A stretch of DNA of 64,000 nt from JAUCQB01 sp964586235 (GTDB lineage: Bacteria > Planctomycetota > Phycisphaerae > UBA1845 > PWPN01). Position 1 is the stretch's first letter, and every line of letters begins with the position of its first letter. Below the pieces are notes generated by a model. It was not told the origin of the DNA. It saw only the letters and a list, made by a program, of their open reading frames with translations, and did no database searches. Where the stretch lies: the NCBI GenBank assembly GCA_964586235.1, contig CAZPIO010000015.1:1-64000 (forward strand), in the 5' to 3' direction. Shown here piece after piece: positions 26,526 to 35,612 of the stretch. A program made the translations under genes and the position numbers.

Positions 26526-27246
26526 CCGTTACAGTGCCGATGCTGAAGGTCCTCCTACGTGGCGCGTTGCGCCCGAAGTGAGGAGGTAGGACGGACAGGT
26601 TCAGCGTCGGGGTGCCCAATGCGTTCCGTTCTCGGGAGCTGCCCTGTGACGTGAAGGGGCCCTCGGAGAAGGTCGGCTTCTCAGTGAAGAACGTCCCGCT
26701 GACGGTTGTGGGCAGATTCTTCGACATAAGTTCTCGAGCTCACGTCACTTGCGTGTGCCACACAGCAGGTCCGAAGCGCATACGGTTTTGCGCGCGGACC
26801 AGTTTCTCCCTGCTCCTCCGGAGGAATCCCAAGCCCAAGCCGCTGCTTCAGTCGGTGGTGCATCGCGTCGCGTTGGTCCTGCCGAAACTCATGGTCAGCT
26901 GAGCTTCCGGGTCTTCAATGATTCTCCATTTTGGCGGGAGTTCCCGTCATTCTCCGACGATGCGATCCAACGCCGCTGAAGCCGTCATCGTAGGCAGGGC
27001 TTTGCGTTCTGGTCGCGGCCTCTCTCGTTACGGCTCGCTCCGTCGAGACGAGCCAGTTGCCGTCCGGACGAGCCTCATGGTGAAGCCGGCCTGAACGCAG
27101 CCGACCTGTCGCAGGTCAACATCCGGAGTAACCTTGAGCATGCGGCCGTCGCAGTGAAGCCCCTCGGCCACGAAGTTGGGCCGAAAACTATGGACAGGAT
27201 ATGGACAGCATTTCGGTTGGCGCAGTGATGCAGAACCGAACATGAC
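26526..27246. other. Intergenic stretch without a supported gene
   Basis: About 720 bases between the HEAT gene and the tRNA region. Frames on both strands are short; a minus-strand piece around 27060-27200 (FVAEGLHCDGRMLKV) may be a gene relic but has no start, signal or neighbour to support it. Confidence 0.45.
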
Positions 27247-27277
27247 GTTCGTAAACGCGATTCCCTGCTCGACTTAC

Positions 27278-27351
27278 TACCACCAAGGCGAATTGAACAC
27301 CTGTCTCCAGGACGAGAACCCGATGTCCGTCGAGGCAAAAGACGAAAGGAC
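27278..27351 (-). pseudogene. Degenerate tandem copy of tRNA-Glu
   Basis: This stretch aligns with the real tRNA at 27387-27459 at an offset of 108-109 bases. It shares the anticodon-arm and variable-region core (TTCTCGTCCTGGAGACAGG on the minus strand), including the CTC anticodon. The acceptor stem no longer pairs and the D arm is altered. The flank GTTCGTAAACGC is repeated too (27247 and 27357), so the whole unit of about 110 bp was duplicated in tandem. Confidence 0.72.
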
Positions 27352-27377
27352 ATGCCGTTCGTAAACGCATGTCCTTT
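27345..27377 (-). terminator. Hairpin terminator after tRNA-Glu
   Basis: AAAGGACATGC and GCATGTCCTTT form a perfect 11-bp stem around an 11-base loop. On the minus strand it starts ten bases after the tRNA 3' end and is followed by TCGTCTTTT. Its far arm overlaps the 5' end of the degenerate tRNA copy. Confidence 0.7.
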
Positions 27378-27386
27378 CAGGAATTA

Positions 27387-27459
27387 TACCCCCAAGGGGA
27401 CTCGAACCCCTGTCTCCAGGATGAGAACCTGATATCCTAGGCCACTAGACGATGGGGGC
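27387..27459 (-). tRNA. tRNA-Glu (anticodon CTC)
   Basis: 73 nt on the minus strand. Acceptor GCCCCCA pairs with TGGGGGT (first pair G-U), then discriminator A. The D arm is GTCTAGTGGCCTAGGAT-like, the anticodon stem TCAGG/CCTGG encloses TTCTCAT (anticodon CTC), and the T arm is AGGGG-TTCGAGT-CCCCT. CCA is not encoded. Confidence 0.95.
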
Positions 27460-27623
27460 AGGCCTTCGGCAAAACAGCCATTAACTGCATTACCTTAGCC
27501 AGATCGGTCGAAAAGATCAACCGACTCGAGAGCCTTTTGGGGTAGCTGGGAGCTGGTAGGCCCAGTCTGCAGCGGTCGGTTTCAGACGAAAAACCGCCGT
27601 TCCGCAGATCGCCGCTATTCAAT

Positions 27624-28820
27624 TCATTTACTCTTGAAATGACGGTCCAGGGCAGCAACCAGGGCGTCGACGTCCGATTCCCGGTGCTCGGCCGACAGGC
27701 TGATCCGCAGCCTGGCCGTACCTTTGGGAACAGTTGGTGGTCGGATGGCCGGGACAAGAAAGCCCTCTTCCTGCAATCGGCTGGACAGATCCACGGCCTG
27801 CTCGCCCGATCCCACGATCAGGGGGATGATCTGGCTGCATGACTCGCCGATGTCCCAGCCCCGCCGGTCGCGGAGCTCGGCCCTGAGATGGGCCGCCAAG
27901 CTCAGCACGCGGCGTCGGCGCTCCGGCTCGCGATCCACCAGATCGAGAGCAGCCATCCCCGCCGCGCAAGCCGCCGGGGGCAGGGCCGTAGTGTAGATGA
28001 ATGGTCGGGCGACGTTGACCAGCCAGTCGATGATCTCGTGCGAGGCCGCCATAAACCCGCCGATACCGCCCAGGGCCTTGCTCAGAGTCCCGACCACGAC
28101 ATCAATGCCTGCCTCAACGCCCATCGCCTCCGCTGCGCCCCGTCCATGATCCCCCCAGACACCTGTGGCGTGCGCCTCGTCGATGATCAGCAAGGCGCCA
28201 TAGTAGGTCTTTAGTTCAACTATTGCTGAAAGATCGGCGACATCTCCATCCATGCTGAACAATGAGTCCGTAACAATAATCCGGTATCGAGCCGAGCCTG
28301 TTTTCTGCAGCAGCCGGGCGAGCCTAGCGTAATCCCGGTGCGGAAACACACGCACCACAGGAGCATCCCCGCCCCCCGGCCCCCCGGCAAAGGCCGCATC
28401 GATAATGCTGGCGTGGTTGAGCTTATCAATGAAGATCACATCGCCCCGCCCAGCCAGCCCTCGTATGGCGGCCAGGTTTGCATGGTATCCGGTCGAGCAC
28501 ACCAGGGCGGCCTGAGTGCCTTTGAAGTTGGCCAGCCGGGTTTCCAGCTCGGTGTGAGGCTGAAGGGTTCCGCAAACCAGGCGGGAAGCCCCAGCCCCCC
28601 AGCCCCAGGTGTCCACAGCCTTCTTGACCGCCTCCCGTACGTACGGGTGGCCGGCCAGACCGAGGTAATCATTGCTGCTCAGGTTGCAGATTCGACGGCC
28701 GTTGAGCACCACGTAGGGCCCCTGTCCCGACTCGATCGTCCTGAGCGATCGAAGCAGACATTGAGCCCTTAGTTCGGCCAGTCGGTCGGCCCAGCCGGAA
28801 GGTGGGTTCTCGGGATTCAT
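27624..28820 (-). CDS. bioF: 8-amino-7-oxononanoate synthase
   Basis: 398 residues, a PLP enzyme of the alpha-oxoamine synthase family joining pimeloyl thioester and alanine in biotin synthesis. Seen are SSNDYLGLAGHP, the GWGAGASRLVCG segment, CSTGYHANLAAI, the DEAHATGVWGDHG aspartate/histidine pair and the PLP lysine in GTLSKALGGIGG. Length fits BioF; 2-amino-3-ketobutyrate ligase or serine palmitoyltransferase relatives are less likely. Its ATG overlaps the stop of the small upstream gene (ATGA). No other biotin gene is in the window. Confidence 0.9.
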   Translation of the reverse strand: MNPENPPSGWADRLAELRAQCLLRSLRTIESGQGPYVVLNGRRICNLSSNDYLGLAGHPYVREAVKKAVDTWGWGAGASRLVCGTLQPHTELETRLANFKGTQAALVCSTGYHANLAAIRGLAGRGDVIFIDKLNHASIIDAAFAGGPGGGDAPVVRVFPHRDYARLARLLQKTGSARYRIIVTDSLFSMDGDVADLSAIVELKTYYGALLIIDEAHATGVWGDHGRGAAEAMGVEAGIDVVVGTLSKALGGIGGFMAASHEIIDWLVNVARPFIYTTALPPAACAAGMAALDLVDREPERRRRVLSLAAHLRAELRDRRGWDIGESCSQIIPLIVGSGEQAVDLSSRLQEEGFLVPAIRPPTVPKGTARLRISLSAEHRESDVDALVAALDRHFKSK

Positions 28821-29077
28821 GGCTGTCGATCCGGCCGGCTCTGCGGCGCATCAGAAGAGGCTTGCCCCGCGTCGGCCGGCGCGGCGTCTGTCATCTGCTC
28901 CGGCGGCGACTCCGCTGTTTCCTCCGACCTTCGAGGCGGGCAGACCAGATCGCCGCACGAACACCCACACCCCGACCCGCTTCGACGGCGCAGCAGGACG
29001 CCCAGAAACCCGCCCACCGCCGCCACCAGAAGTATCACCCCCACAATGTCCGCAGCATCCGCCAGCATCACAGTCAT
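28817..29077 (-). CDS. Small Cys-rich membrane protein upstream of bioF
   Basis: The likely start is MTVMLADAADIVG (29077); the frame is open to 29209 but the earlier part looks untranslated. The 86-residue product has one membrane helix (IVGVILLVAAVGGFLGVLL) followed by a basic turn and a Cys cluster (GCGCSCGDLVC), then a low-complexity acidic/Pro tail. The helix-plus-Cys layout recalls FeoB-associated small Cys-rich proteins, but the match is weak. Coupled to bioF by a four-base overlap. Confidence 0.5.
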   Translation of the reverse strand: MTVMLADAADIVGVILLVAAVGGFLGVLLRRRSGSGCGCSCGDLVCPPRRSEETAESPPEQMTDAAPADAGQASSDAPQSRPDRQP

Positions 29078-29263
29078 TGTCGCGGCCAACCGGCCCGCCG
29101 ACAAGCTTGGAGGATGTGAGTGGTCGAAGTAGCCAATCAGGCACTTCTCAAGGCTCTCGTCCAGGGGCCGAGCGACGGACAGCAGCAAAATCGGGCTGCC
29201 GTTGGGCAACGCGTTGTCGCTTTCGCAGACGACCCGTGCTCCGAATTACCCGGTCAATGATTC

Positions 29264-29292
29264 TTGCCAGCCTGGTCACGAGTCGGTAGAAT
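29264..29292 (+). promoter_or_regulatory. Candidate sigma-70 promoter
   Basis: TTGCCA (29264-29269), 17-base spacer, TAGAAT (29287-29292). It lies about 165 bases before the secreted IPT protein start. Confidence 0.45.
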
Positions 29293-29461
29293 CCGTGTCG
29301 GATACTGGTTGTTTTCTGAGGCTGCGTCCTCGAGGAGGGGAACCCAGTACACGCAACTCATGGAAAGCGGCATCGCGCCCAGAAGCTCCGTGCTCCCTTC
29401 CGCAAGAAGCGAGTGGCCCGACCGGGCAGAAGACATAAACACTCAGAGAAGGAGGTGGCGG

Positions 29462-32245
29462 ATGTGTCGAATTCTGTCTCTGTTGACCGTGCTGACAACT
29501 TATTCAGCTATTTACGGGCAAAACCTGCTGGTCAATGGCAGCTTCCAAGATCCGCTTGGGGCCAAGGCTACGGTCACCATCTCGGGTAACGTGTCGGACG
29601 GAGACACGATAGAGATCGATACCTCCGGGGTGAACCGCGTGTACGAGTTCGACACGGGCGACGGAATCGATCCCGGCAGCGATGTGGCGGTGAACGTCAG
29701 CGGAGGAATGGACAAGAAAAACGCCCGCCGAGAATTGAAAACGGCGATCAACGCGGATGCGGCAGCCCCGTGCAACGCAGACACCACGATACCCGGTGAT
29801 ACCGTATTGCTCACCTGGAGAGTGACCGGCGGTGTGGGCGCCACCAACACCAACAACACCGACGCCAACAACTCGATCAACGTCACGAGCTTCGTGGACC
29901 CAGGTTGCCTGCAGGACTTCGAGCCGGTGCCGGCCTGGCCGGCATGGGAGGGCACTGCCCGTCGTAACGGTGATATTTATGTCCCCACGTGTCCCCGGGG
30001 AGGCGATGGCGTTCACGCCAGCCTGCAGTACTGGGGTTCGAGCGCTGTGAGCATCTATCAAACCGTAGACGGTTTGACGGCGGGAACCGCATACACCCTT
30101 CAGGGCGTCTGGTGGATTGGCCACGGAACCACTGACGGCGAGAACACGGCAACGGCTGAGCTGCACGACGGCTCCGATCCGACCGCCCCGCTCATTGCCG
30201 GGGCGGAGGTGGTCGTGGACTACGACGGCGATACCGGCGAGTGGCTTCCGTTCCTGGTGCACGGTGCACCTACGGGGACGAGCATGACCGTGGTGCTGCG
30301 GACGAGTAACACCGGGCCGATGGGCTATGCGATGCACGTTGATGATTGCGTGCTGGAGGAAGGGGCGTTGTGCCCGAACCCGCCGAGCATCGACAGCATC
30401 CTTCCGGCCTATGGTGTTCAAGGGAACCCATCTGCGGGCGTAACGATTGGCGGCTCGAACTACGTGGGCGATTCCACGACGGTGAAGCTGAAGAAGGTCG
30501 GCGCAGCGGATGAAATCCCCGGTGACAACGTACAGGTGGCAGGGGACGGCAAGAGCCTGACGTGCAGCTTCGACCTGACGGCGGCCGCGCAGGGCCGCTG
30601 GAACGTCGAGGTGACGGTGACCGGCGAGAACTGTCCGCCGGCAACGCTGCCCAGTAAATTCGTGGTGGTTCTGCCGGCTTTCAGCAACGGCAGCTTCGAG
30701 GATCCGGACCCCGGTAATGCCGGCTGTTCGGCCGCGACGGAGAACGGCGCTCCTCGCGACTGGCTGCGGCTTCAGGTCGCCGAATACGGGTGGGACGACC
30801 TGCTGTACCGTGACGAGATCGATGATTACCCGCCGACCTGCGGCAATCCGTTTCCCGACGGCGGCTATCATTACGCCAGTTCGTGGTCCGCTGACGATGG
30901 CCATGCCGGTGCGGAGGGCCGGATCTTCCAGACGTTCGCCGCTGATGCCGGAAAGGAGTACACCATCAGCGGCTACTTCGCCGGCGGTGGCAACAACACG
31001 GTAACGCTCTCGCTCCTGGATGGCGATGAGGATGCCTCATCACTGGCAACAACGACCATCAGCACCGGCGGCACCTACGATTGGATGTTCGCGTTCGCCC
31101 ATGGAGCCCCCACCGGCGGCCTGCTGACCGCTGAATGGAAAATCCGTCTGACAGGCGCAGGGCCGCATGCCGCCCACGCAGACAACCTGAGCATCGCCGT
31201 TTGCGTCGACCCGATCACGGTAACGGGCGTTAACCCCGCCCGGGGTGTGAACGACGGCACAGCGAGCGTCACCGTGACCGGGACGGGTTTCACCGGCGCG
31301 CCCTCGGTAGCCCTGATGGGGGCTGGAGCGGCGATCCTGGCCACCGTCAACGGCGTGAGTGGGACGGAGATCTCATGCGATTTCGACCTGGCCGGCGCGA
31401 CCTCCGGCTACTACGACCTGGTCGTGCAGCAGGAAGGGTGCGTCGCCAGGCTGCCCGGCGAGTTTCTCGTGCTCGGCAAGGGCTTGACGAACGGCGACTT
31501 CGAGGAGCCTCTGGTAGGCCTGGATTGCGGAAAGCTGACGATCGGCGCCTCCGGCTGGAACTACACCGACGACTGGTGGCGCGAGCACAATCGCTGGCAG
31601 CCAACCTGCCCGAGAAGCGTTCCGGAACCGGTTCCGCCCGAAGGGTACGGTCACTTCCAAAGCATGACCACCGCTACAGGCAAGCTCGAGCGAGCGTGGC
31701 AGATCATCTCGGTGACGCCTGGCAGCTACTACAGGTTCAGCGGCTGGTTTGCGGGTGGCGGCACAAACACCGTGAAGATCAGGCTCATGGAGGGGGCCGA
31801 CCCCGACCCCGGCACTCTGAATGAGATCGCCTCAACCACCGCTTATACCTGCGGTTCGGGCTGCAGCACGTACAACTGGACTTACGCGGAGGTGGTGGGC
31901 GGTACGCCGGGCGATGTCATGACGGTGATATGGGAAATGACGGATGCTTCCGACAGCTCCGCCACGCACGCGGACGGTCTGACCTTCGAGCCCGCCTGCC
32001 ACGATCCTTTTGCCGACGCCGACGTGGACAGCGATGTGGACCAGGCTGACTTCGCTATCCTGCAGCTCTGCGTCACCGGCACAGACAATCCGCCGATCCC
32101 GGGCAATCCGTCGTACTGTATGTGCTTCAACCGGGACTTCGACAATGACGTCGATCCAACCGACGTCCACTTATTCGAGGCCTGCTCGAGCGGTCCTGCG
32201 GTCCCGGCCGATGCGTGCTGCGACGGTGGGGATGGCTGTCCGTAA
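29462..32245 (+). CDS. Secreted multi-module IPT/TIG protein with dockerin-like tail
   Basis: ATG 29462 is fixed by GGAGG at 29451-29455; the frame is open upstream but lacks a signal peptide there. 927 residues: signal peptide (CRILSLLTVLTTYSAIYG), then three beta-rich modules each opening with an NGSFxDP/NGDFEEP motif (about residues 23, 415 and 685), separated by two IPT/TIG-like Ig domains (SILPAYGVQGNPS; GVNPARGVNDGTAS). The C-terminal 85 residues are dockerin-like (DADVDSDVDQADFAILQLC...DFDNDVDPTDVHLFEAC) with Ca-loop aspartates and paired cysteines. Probably a cell-surface or secreted carbohydrate- or glycan-binding protein. Confidence 0.8.
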   Translation: MCRILSLLTVLTTYSAIYGQNLLVNGSFQDPLGAKATVTISGNVSDGDTIEIDTSGVNRVYEFDTGDGIDPGSDVAVNVSGGMDKKNARRELKTAINADAAAPCNADTTIPGDTVLLTWRVTGGVGATNTNNTDANNSINVTSFVDPGCLQDFEPVPAWPAWEGTARRNGDIYVPTCPRGGDGVHASLQYWGSSAVSIYQTVDGLTAGTAYTLQGVWWIGHGTTDGENTATAELHDGSDPTAPLIAGAEVVVDYDGDTGEWLPFLVHGAPTGTSMTVVLRTSNTGPMGYAMHVDDCVLEEGALCPNPPSIDSILPAYGVQGNPSAGVTIGGSNYVGDSTTVKLKKVGAADEIPGDNVQVAGDGKSLTCSFDLTAAAQGRWNVEVTVTGENCPPATLPSKFVVVLPAFSNGSFEDPDPGNAGCSAATENGAPRDWLRLQVAEYGWDDLLYRDEIDDYPPTCGNPFPDGGYHYASSWSADDGHAGAEGRIFQTFAADAGKEYTISGYFAGGGNNTVTLSLLDGDEDASSLATTTISTGGTYDWMFAFAHGAPTGGLLTAEWKIRLTGAGPHAAHADNLSIAVCVDPITVTGVNPARGVNDGTASVTVTGTGFTGAPSVALMGAGAAILATVNGVSGTEISCDFDLAGATSGYYDLVVQQEGCVARLPGEFLVLGKGLTNGDFEEPLVGLDCGKLTIGASGWNYTDDWWREHNRWQPTCPRSVPEPVPPEGYGHFQSMTTATGKLERAWQIISVTPGSYYRFSGWFAGGGTNTVKIRLMEGADPDPGTLNEIASTTAYTCGSGCSTYNWTYAEVVGGTPGDVMTVIWEMTDASDSSATHADGLTFEPACHDPFADADVDSDVDQADFAILQLCVTGTDNPPIPGNPSYCMCFNRDFDNDVDPTDVHLFEACSSGPAVPADACCDGGDGCP

Positions 32246-32473
32246 TCATCGGATCATACTTGTCACGTCCGGCGGCAGGGCCGACTCGCGGCTGAGACCC
32301 ATTCGGCGTCGCGAGCAGGGGCACGTGGCCGGCTGGGCTGCAGGTGCAGGCACGAAGGGCCTGCTCAAGGCTATGTCGCGCGCATCTCAGATCCCGCCGG
32401 CCGTCGGCGGCCCAAAACCGTGGACATTTTTGCTGTTTCCACTTCAATCGCTCAGCCACCAGGTTTTTTCTGC

Positions 32474-32501
32474 TTGACACCGTGGCCGTTCGTGATAGCA
32501 T
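32474..32501 (+). promoter_or_regulatory. Candidate sigma-70 promoter of the PEP-CTERM gene
   Basis: TTGACA (32474-32479), 16-base spacer, TAGCAT (32496-32501). The -35 is a perfect consensus, about 110 bases before ATG 32611. Confidence 0.55.
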
Positions 32502-32610
32502 GGCGTCCAGCAATTCAGGTAGAGAGGGAATAGCGTACCTGTGTGGAAAGTCGCACAAGGCTCTGAGATCCATCCATAGCACAACACGATTGCCGCAAAG
32601 GAGGAGAACC

Positions 32611-33378
32611 ATGAGGCTGTTCACGATCGCACAAGCCGTCGTGGTGGGTGCGGTTCTGGTCGCCGGCGTCCAGGCCGCCAACCTCGGATTGGAGGGCACA
32701 TACCTGCCTGCGTCGGTGGAGCTCGACCAGAGAGCAGGGGCGGGGACTGGCGGAGGCACGATGCAGCCGCCGTACACCGATGACAGCCAATTGAACTTCG
32801 TGGGCTCAATCGCCCCCGACTGGTACGCCGCCTATCAGAATTGGATCGGTGAGAACGCTGTCCACTGGCGGCTGTCGAAGGAGCTGGTCGACAAGACCGA
32901 AGGCGCGTGCTCGATGAAGATCATGATCGACGACGAACAGACAAGCGCTCGCGATATCTTTGTAGGGACGAAGTTTCCCACCGTTGCGGGCGTGGATTAC
33001 ACCGTGTACTTCGACATGAAGCTCGGCGACATGAACGGCACCACCACGAAGCCATACCGAGGACAGTATGCAGTGCGGCCCGACGGTTCGCTGTCCGCCA
33101 ATGACATGACGGACATCGAGGATATGGCGGGCCACGAGAGGCCGAATACCATCTACTTCCCGGCGGCGAACTTTGGCGACGGCCTGTGGCACACGTACCA
33201 GTACACCTTTACCGCCACCGGGCCCGAAGCGTCGTTGATTCTCTACACGCGGGCACGCGAGGGGCCGGAGGTCGAGGGCAACTTCCACCTGCTCGACAAC
33301 CTCGTCGTGGTCCCGGAGCCGACGTTGCCCGCGTTGTTCACGATCGGCGGCCTGGCCCTGCTGAGGCGGAGACGATAA
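32611..33378 (+). CDS. PEP-CTERM sorting-domain protein
   Basis: ATG 32611 follows AAGGAGGAGAACC. 255 residues: signal peptide (FTIAQAVVVGAVLVAGVQA), one beta-sandwich-like body with no recognised catalytic motif (WHTYQYTFTATGPEASLIL suggests a carbohydrate-binding-like jelly roll), and a C-terminal PEP-CTERM signal: VPEP, a hydrophobic helix and RRRR. Such proteins are substrates of an exosortase linked to exopolysaccharide, fitting the EPS locus downstream. A strong hairpin terminator follows. Confidence 0.88.
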   Translation: MRLFTIAQAVVVGAVLVAGVQAANLGLEGTYLPASVELDQRAGAGTGGGTMQPPYTDDSQLNFVGSIAPDWYAAYQNWIGENAVHWRLSKELVDKTEGACSMKIMIDDEQTSARDIFVGTKFPTVAGVDYTVYFDMKLGDMNGTTTKPYRGQYAVRPDGSLSANDMTDIEDMAGHERPNTIYFPAANFGDGLWHTYQYTFTATGPEASLILYTRAREGPEVEGNFHLLDNLVVVPEPTLPALFTIGGLALLRRRR

Positions 33379-33404
33379 CGAACCGGACATGACAAGGCCC
33401 TACG

Positions 33405-33440
33405 ACCGGGACCAGCGGCCAGTTGGTCCCGGTTCTGTTT
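33405..33440 (+). terminator. Rho-independent terminator after PEP-CTERM gene
   Basis: ACCGGGACCA and TGGTCCCGGT form a perfect 10-bp stem with a 9-base loop, followed by TCTGTTT. Confidence 0.7.
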
Positions 33441-33595
33441 GCGCCAAACCCGTGTTGTGCGAATGATCGCCGGGCTGTGCCGGGAGCTTGGTAGAATGGC
33501 CGGGAAGGTCTGCTCGGGATCGACGAGCCGCCGGCAAAGTTGGAGCATCATGGCCGCGGGCGACCGATGGCCTGTGCGATCGGAGGAGTGAGCCG

Positions 33596-35536
33596 ATGCA
33601 TCTCAGGCAGGTGGAGACGTTGATCATGGGCGTTTGCTGCCTCATCAGCCTGGCCTTGTCGCCGCCCGCCGAGGCCCAACGTGTTCTTGAAGTCAAACAC
33701 CAGCCTTATCTGCAGCTCGGAGAGGCACCGTTGACCACGACGGGCCCCGGCATCGGTGAAACGGACCAGATCATCATCGTCTGGCAAACCGTCGAGTCCG
33801 GCACGGGTGATCCACCGAACGATTTCTTCGAGGTCGGGTATCGCCGGGTTGGCGAGCCTGCCTTCACGCCGGTGGCTCCGATCGACACGCTCGAGACCGG
33901 TTCTGAGACACGGGTCAATCACTCGGTTGCCGTCACCGGTCTCGATTACAGCGAACAGTACGAATATGAGGTAATCCATAAACGGGAACCGGCTAACCCC
34001 GTGGTCGTCGCTGCTTATGCCGGTGCGTTCAGCACGCGGAAGCGGTACGACGATACAAGCCCATTCAGCTTCGCGGTAACAGGCGACAATGCCCACACGA
34101 GACTCCCTGAGACAGTGCCGGTGTTTGAAGCGGTTATGGCGCGGATCAGCACTCTGGCTCCGGCATTCGTTGTTCTCACAGGCGACGGCGTCCAGGATCT
34201 CGGCACACATCCGGAGTATGACTACCGGTTTGCCGAATCGCTGGTCCCGAATCAGTCGGCGTTTGTGCGCGGGCACATCGAGTACTCCTGCATGGGCAAC
34301 CATGAGGCTTACACCGGCGACGGTCAGCCGGCGCTGGACAACTACTACGCGCCGACTCCGGTTCTGGGCGTCACAAGCCCGGTCGCGGGGCCCGCAGGTG
34401 AGCCGCCCGAGAAACACTACTCGTATGATTACGGCCTGGCGCACTTCACCGTTTTCGATGCCACCGCGTGGGGCGGCCCGGGCAATTCGGACACGCGCCA
34501 ATCGGCCATCCTGACGTGGCTGCAGGCGGATCTCAACGCGAGCGGTCAGCCCTGGAAAATCGTGGTCTGCCATCATCCCCCCAAGTCAGGCGTCGGGGGA
34601 CCGGACACCGGGGGCGACATGGCGGCCGAGGTGATACCCGTGCTCGTCCAGGCAGGTGCGGACGTGCTGTTCTGCGGGCACACCCACACCTATCAGCGAA
34701 GCTTCCCGTTGACCGGCTGTGCCGGTGGCGAGGTCACATACCTCACGGACCAGAGTCCCCTCTTCGTCAACCAAGACCTCTATATCAAGGGCGAGCATGT
34801 GATCGAGATCGTTGTCGCGCCGGGCGGCATGCCGTTTGACGGTGATGTTCCTGATCCGCTGCCGGGTTGGCTGGCCAAAGCCTTCGGCGAGAACAACGGG
34901 GGGCGAGCCGGGCCGATGCTGGTCGAGGTCGACCAGCGGTTCCTGAAACTTCGGTACATCGCGGCCGATGATGGCGAAGTCATGGACCAGGTTGTCATCC
35001 ACGTTCCGGCCCCCGTTATCACCCTCAGCCACGCCTTCTTCGATCACACGGTTTTCCTCGGCGACAGCCTGTCCAAGGACACGTTCACAGTCACGAACAG
35101 CGGCATCGATACGCTCAACTACACTATCGAGGATGACGCCTCCTGGCTGAGCCAGTCGCCTGCCATGGGCGATTCCACGGGGGAGTTGGACCCGATTGAC
35201 ATCAACTACGATGAGGTGGCCAGTCTGGAAGTCGGGCAGTACACGGCGGTGATTACCGTTTCCGATGAGGAGGCAGCCAATGACCCCCAGACAATCACCG
35301 TCAACCTCACGGTGGAAACCGTCTCACCTGACTTCGATCATGACGGTGATGTGGACCAGGCGGACTTCGGGACCCTGCAAGCCTGCTTGAGCGGCCTCGG
35401 CGTACCGCAGACGGACCAGGCATGTCAGATTGCGAAGCTGAACAACGACCAGGCCGTCGACAGCCTCGACATCTCCATATTCCTTGGTTGTCTCAGCGGA
35501 CCCGAAATACGCGCTGATCGGGACTGTGCAGACTGA
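33596..35536 (+). CDS. Secreted purple-acid-phosphatase-like metallophosphoesterase with dockerin-like tail
   Basis: ATG 33596 is chosen because GGAGGAG lies just upstream and a signal peptide follows (LIMGVCCLISLALSPPAEAQ). 646 residues: N-terminal fibronectin-like domain as in purple acid phosphatases; calcineurin-like catalytic domain with FAVTGDNAH, VVLTGDGVQD, CMGNHEAYTG, VVCHHPPKSG and CGHTHTYQRSFP, giving most metal ligands; a BACON-like Ig domain (TVTNSGIDTLNYTI...WLSQSP); and a dockerin-like tail (DHDGDVDQADFGTLQACLSG). Probably releases phosphate from extracellular esters. The first ligand block is GDN rather than the usual GDxG/GDL, so exact substrate class is uncertain. Confidence 0.85.
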   Translation: MHLRQVETLIMGVCCLISLALSPPAEAQRVLEVKHQPYLQLGEAPLTTTGPGIGETDQIIIVWQTVESGTGDPPNDFFEVGYRRVGEPAFTPVAPIDTLETGSETRVNHSVAVTGLDYSEQYEYEVIHKREPANPVVVAAYAGAFSTRKRYDDTSPFSFAVTGDNAHTRLPETVPVFEAVMARISTLAPAFVVLTGDGVQDLGTHPEYDYRFAESLVPNQSAFVRGHIEYSCMGNHEAYTGDGQPALDNYYAPTPVLGVTSPVAGPAGEPPEKHYSYDYGLAHFTVFDATAWGGPGNSDTRQSAILTWLQADLNASGQPWKIVVCHHPPKSGVGGPDTGGDMAAEVIPVLVQAGADVLFCGHTHTYQRSFPLTGCAGGEVTYLTDQSPLFVNQDLYIKGEHVIEIVVAPGGMPFDGDVPDPLPGWLAKAFGENNGGRAGPMLVEVDQRFLKLRYIAADDGEVMDQVVIHVPAPVITLSHAFFDHTVFLGDSLSKDTFTVTNSGIDTLNYTIEDDASWLSQSPAMGDSTGELDPIDINYDEVASLEVGQYTAVITVSDEEAANDPQTITVNLTVETVSPDFDHDGDVDQADFGTLQACLSGLGVPQTDQACQIAKLNNDQAVDSLDISIFLGCLSGPEIRADRDCAD

Positions 35537-35612
35537 CAGATGTGGTCGCCGCGTAGATGTAAAACCAGGCTCATCGCGGGGCGTACTTAACCCAGCAGAA
35601 TGAGCGGCCGGC

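Noticed and set aside
26612..26902. 96-codon plus-strand ORF
   Set aside because: No conserved-looking segment and no ribosome binding site; overlapped by equally long frames.
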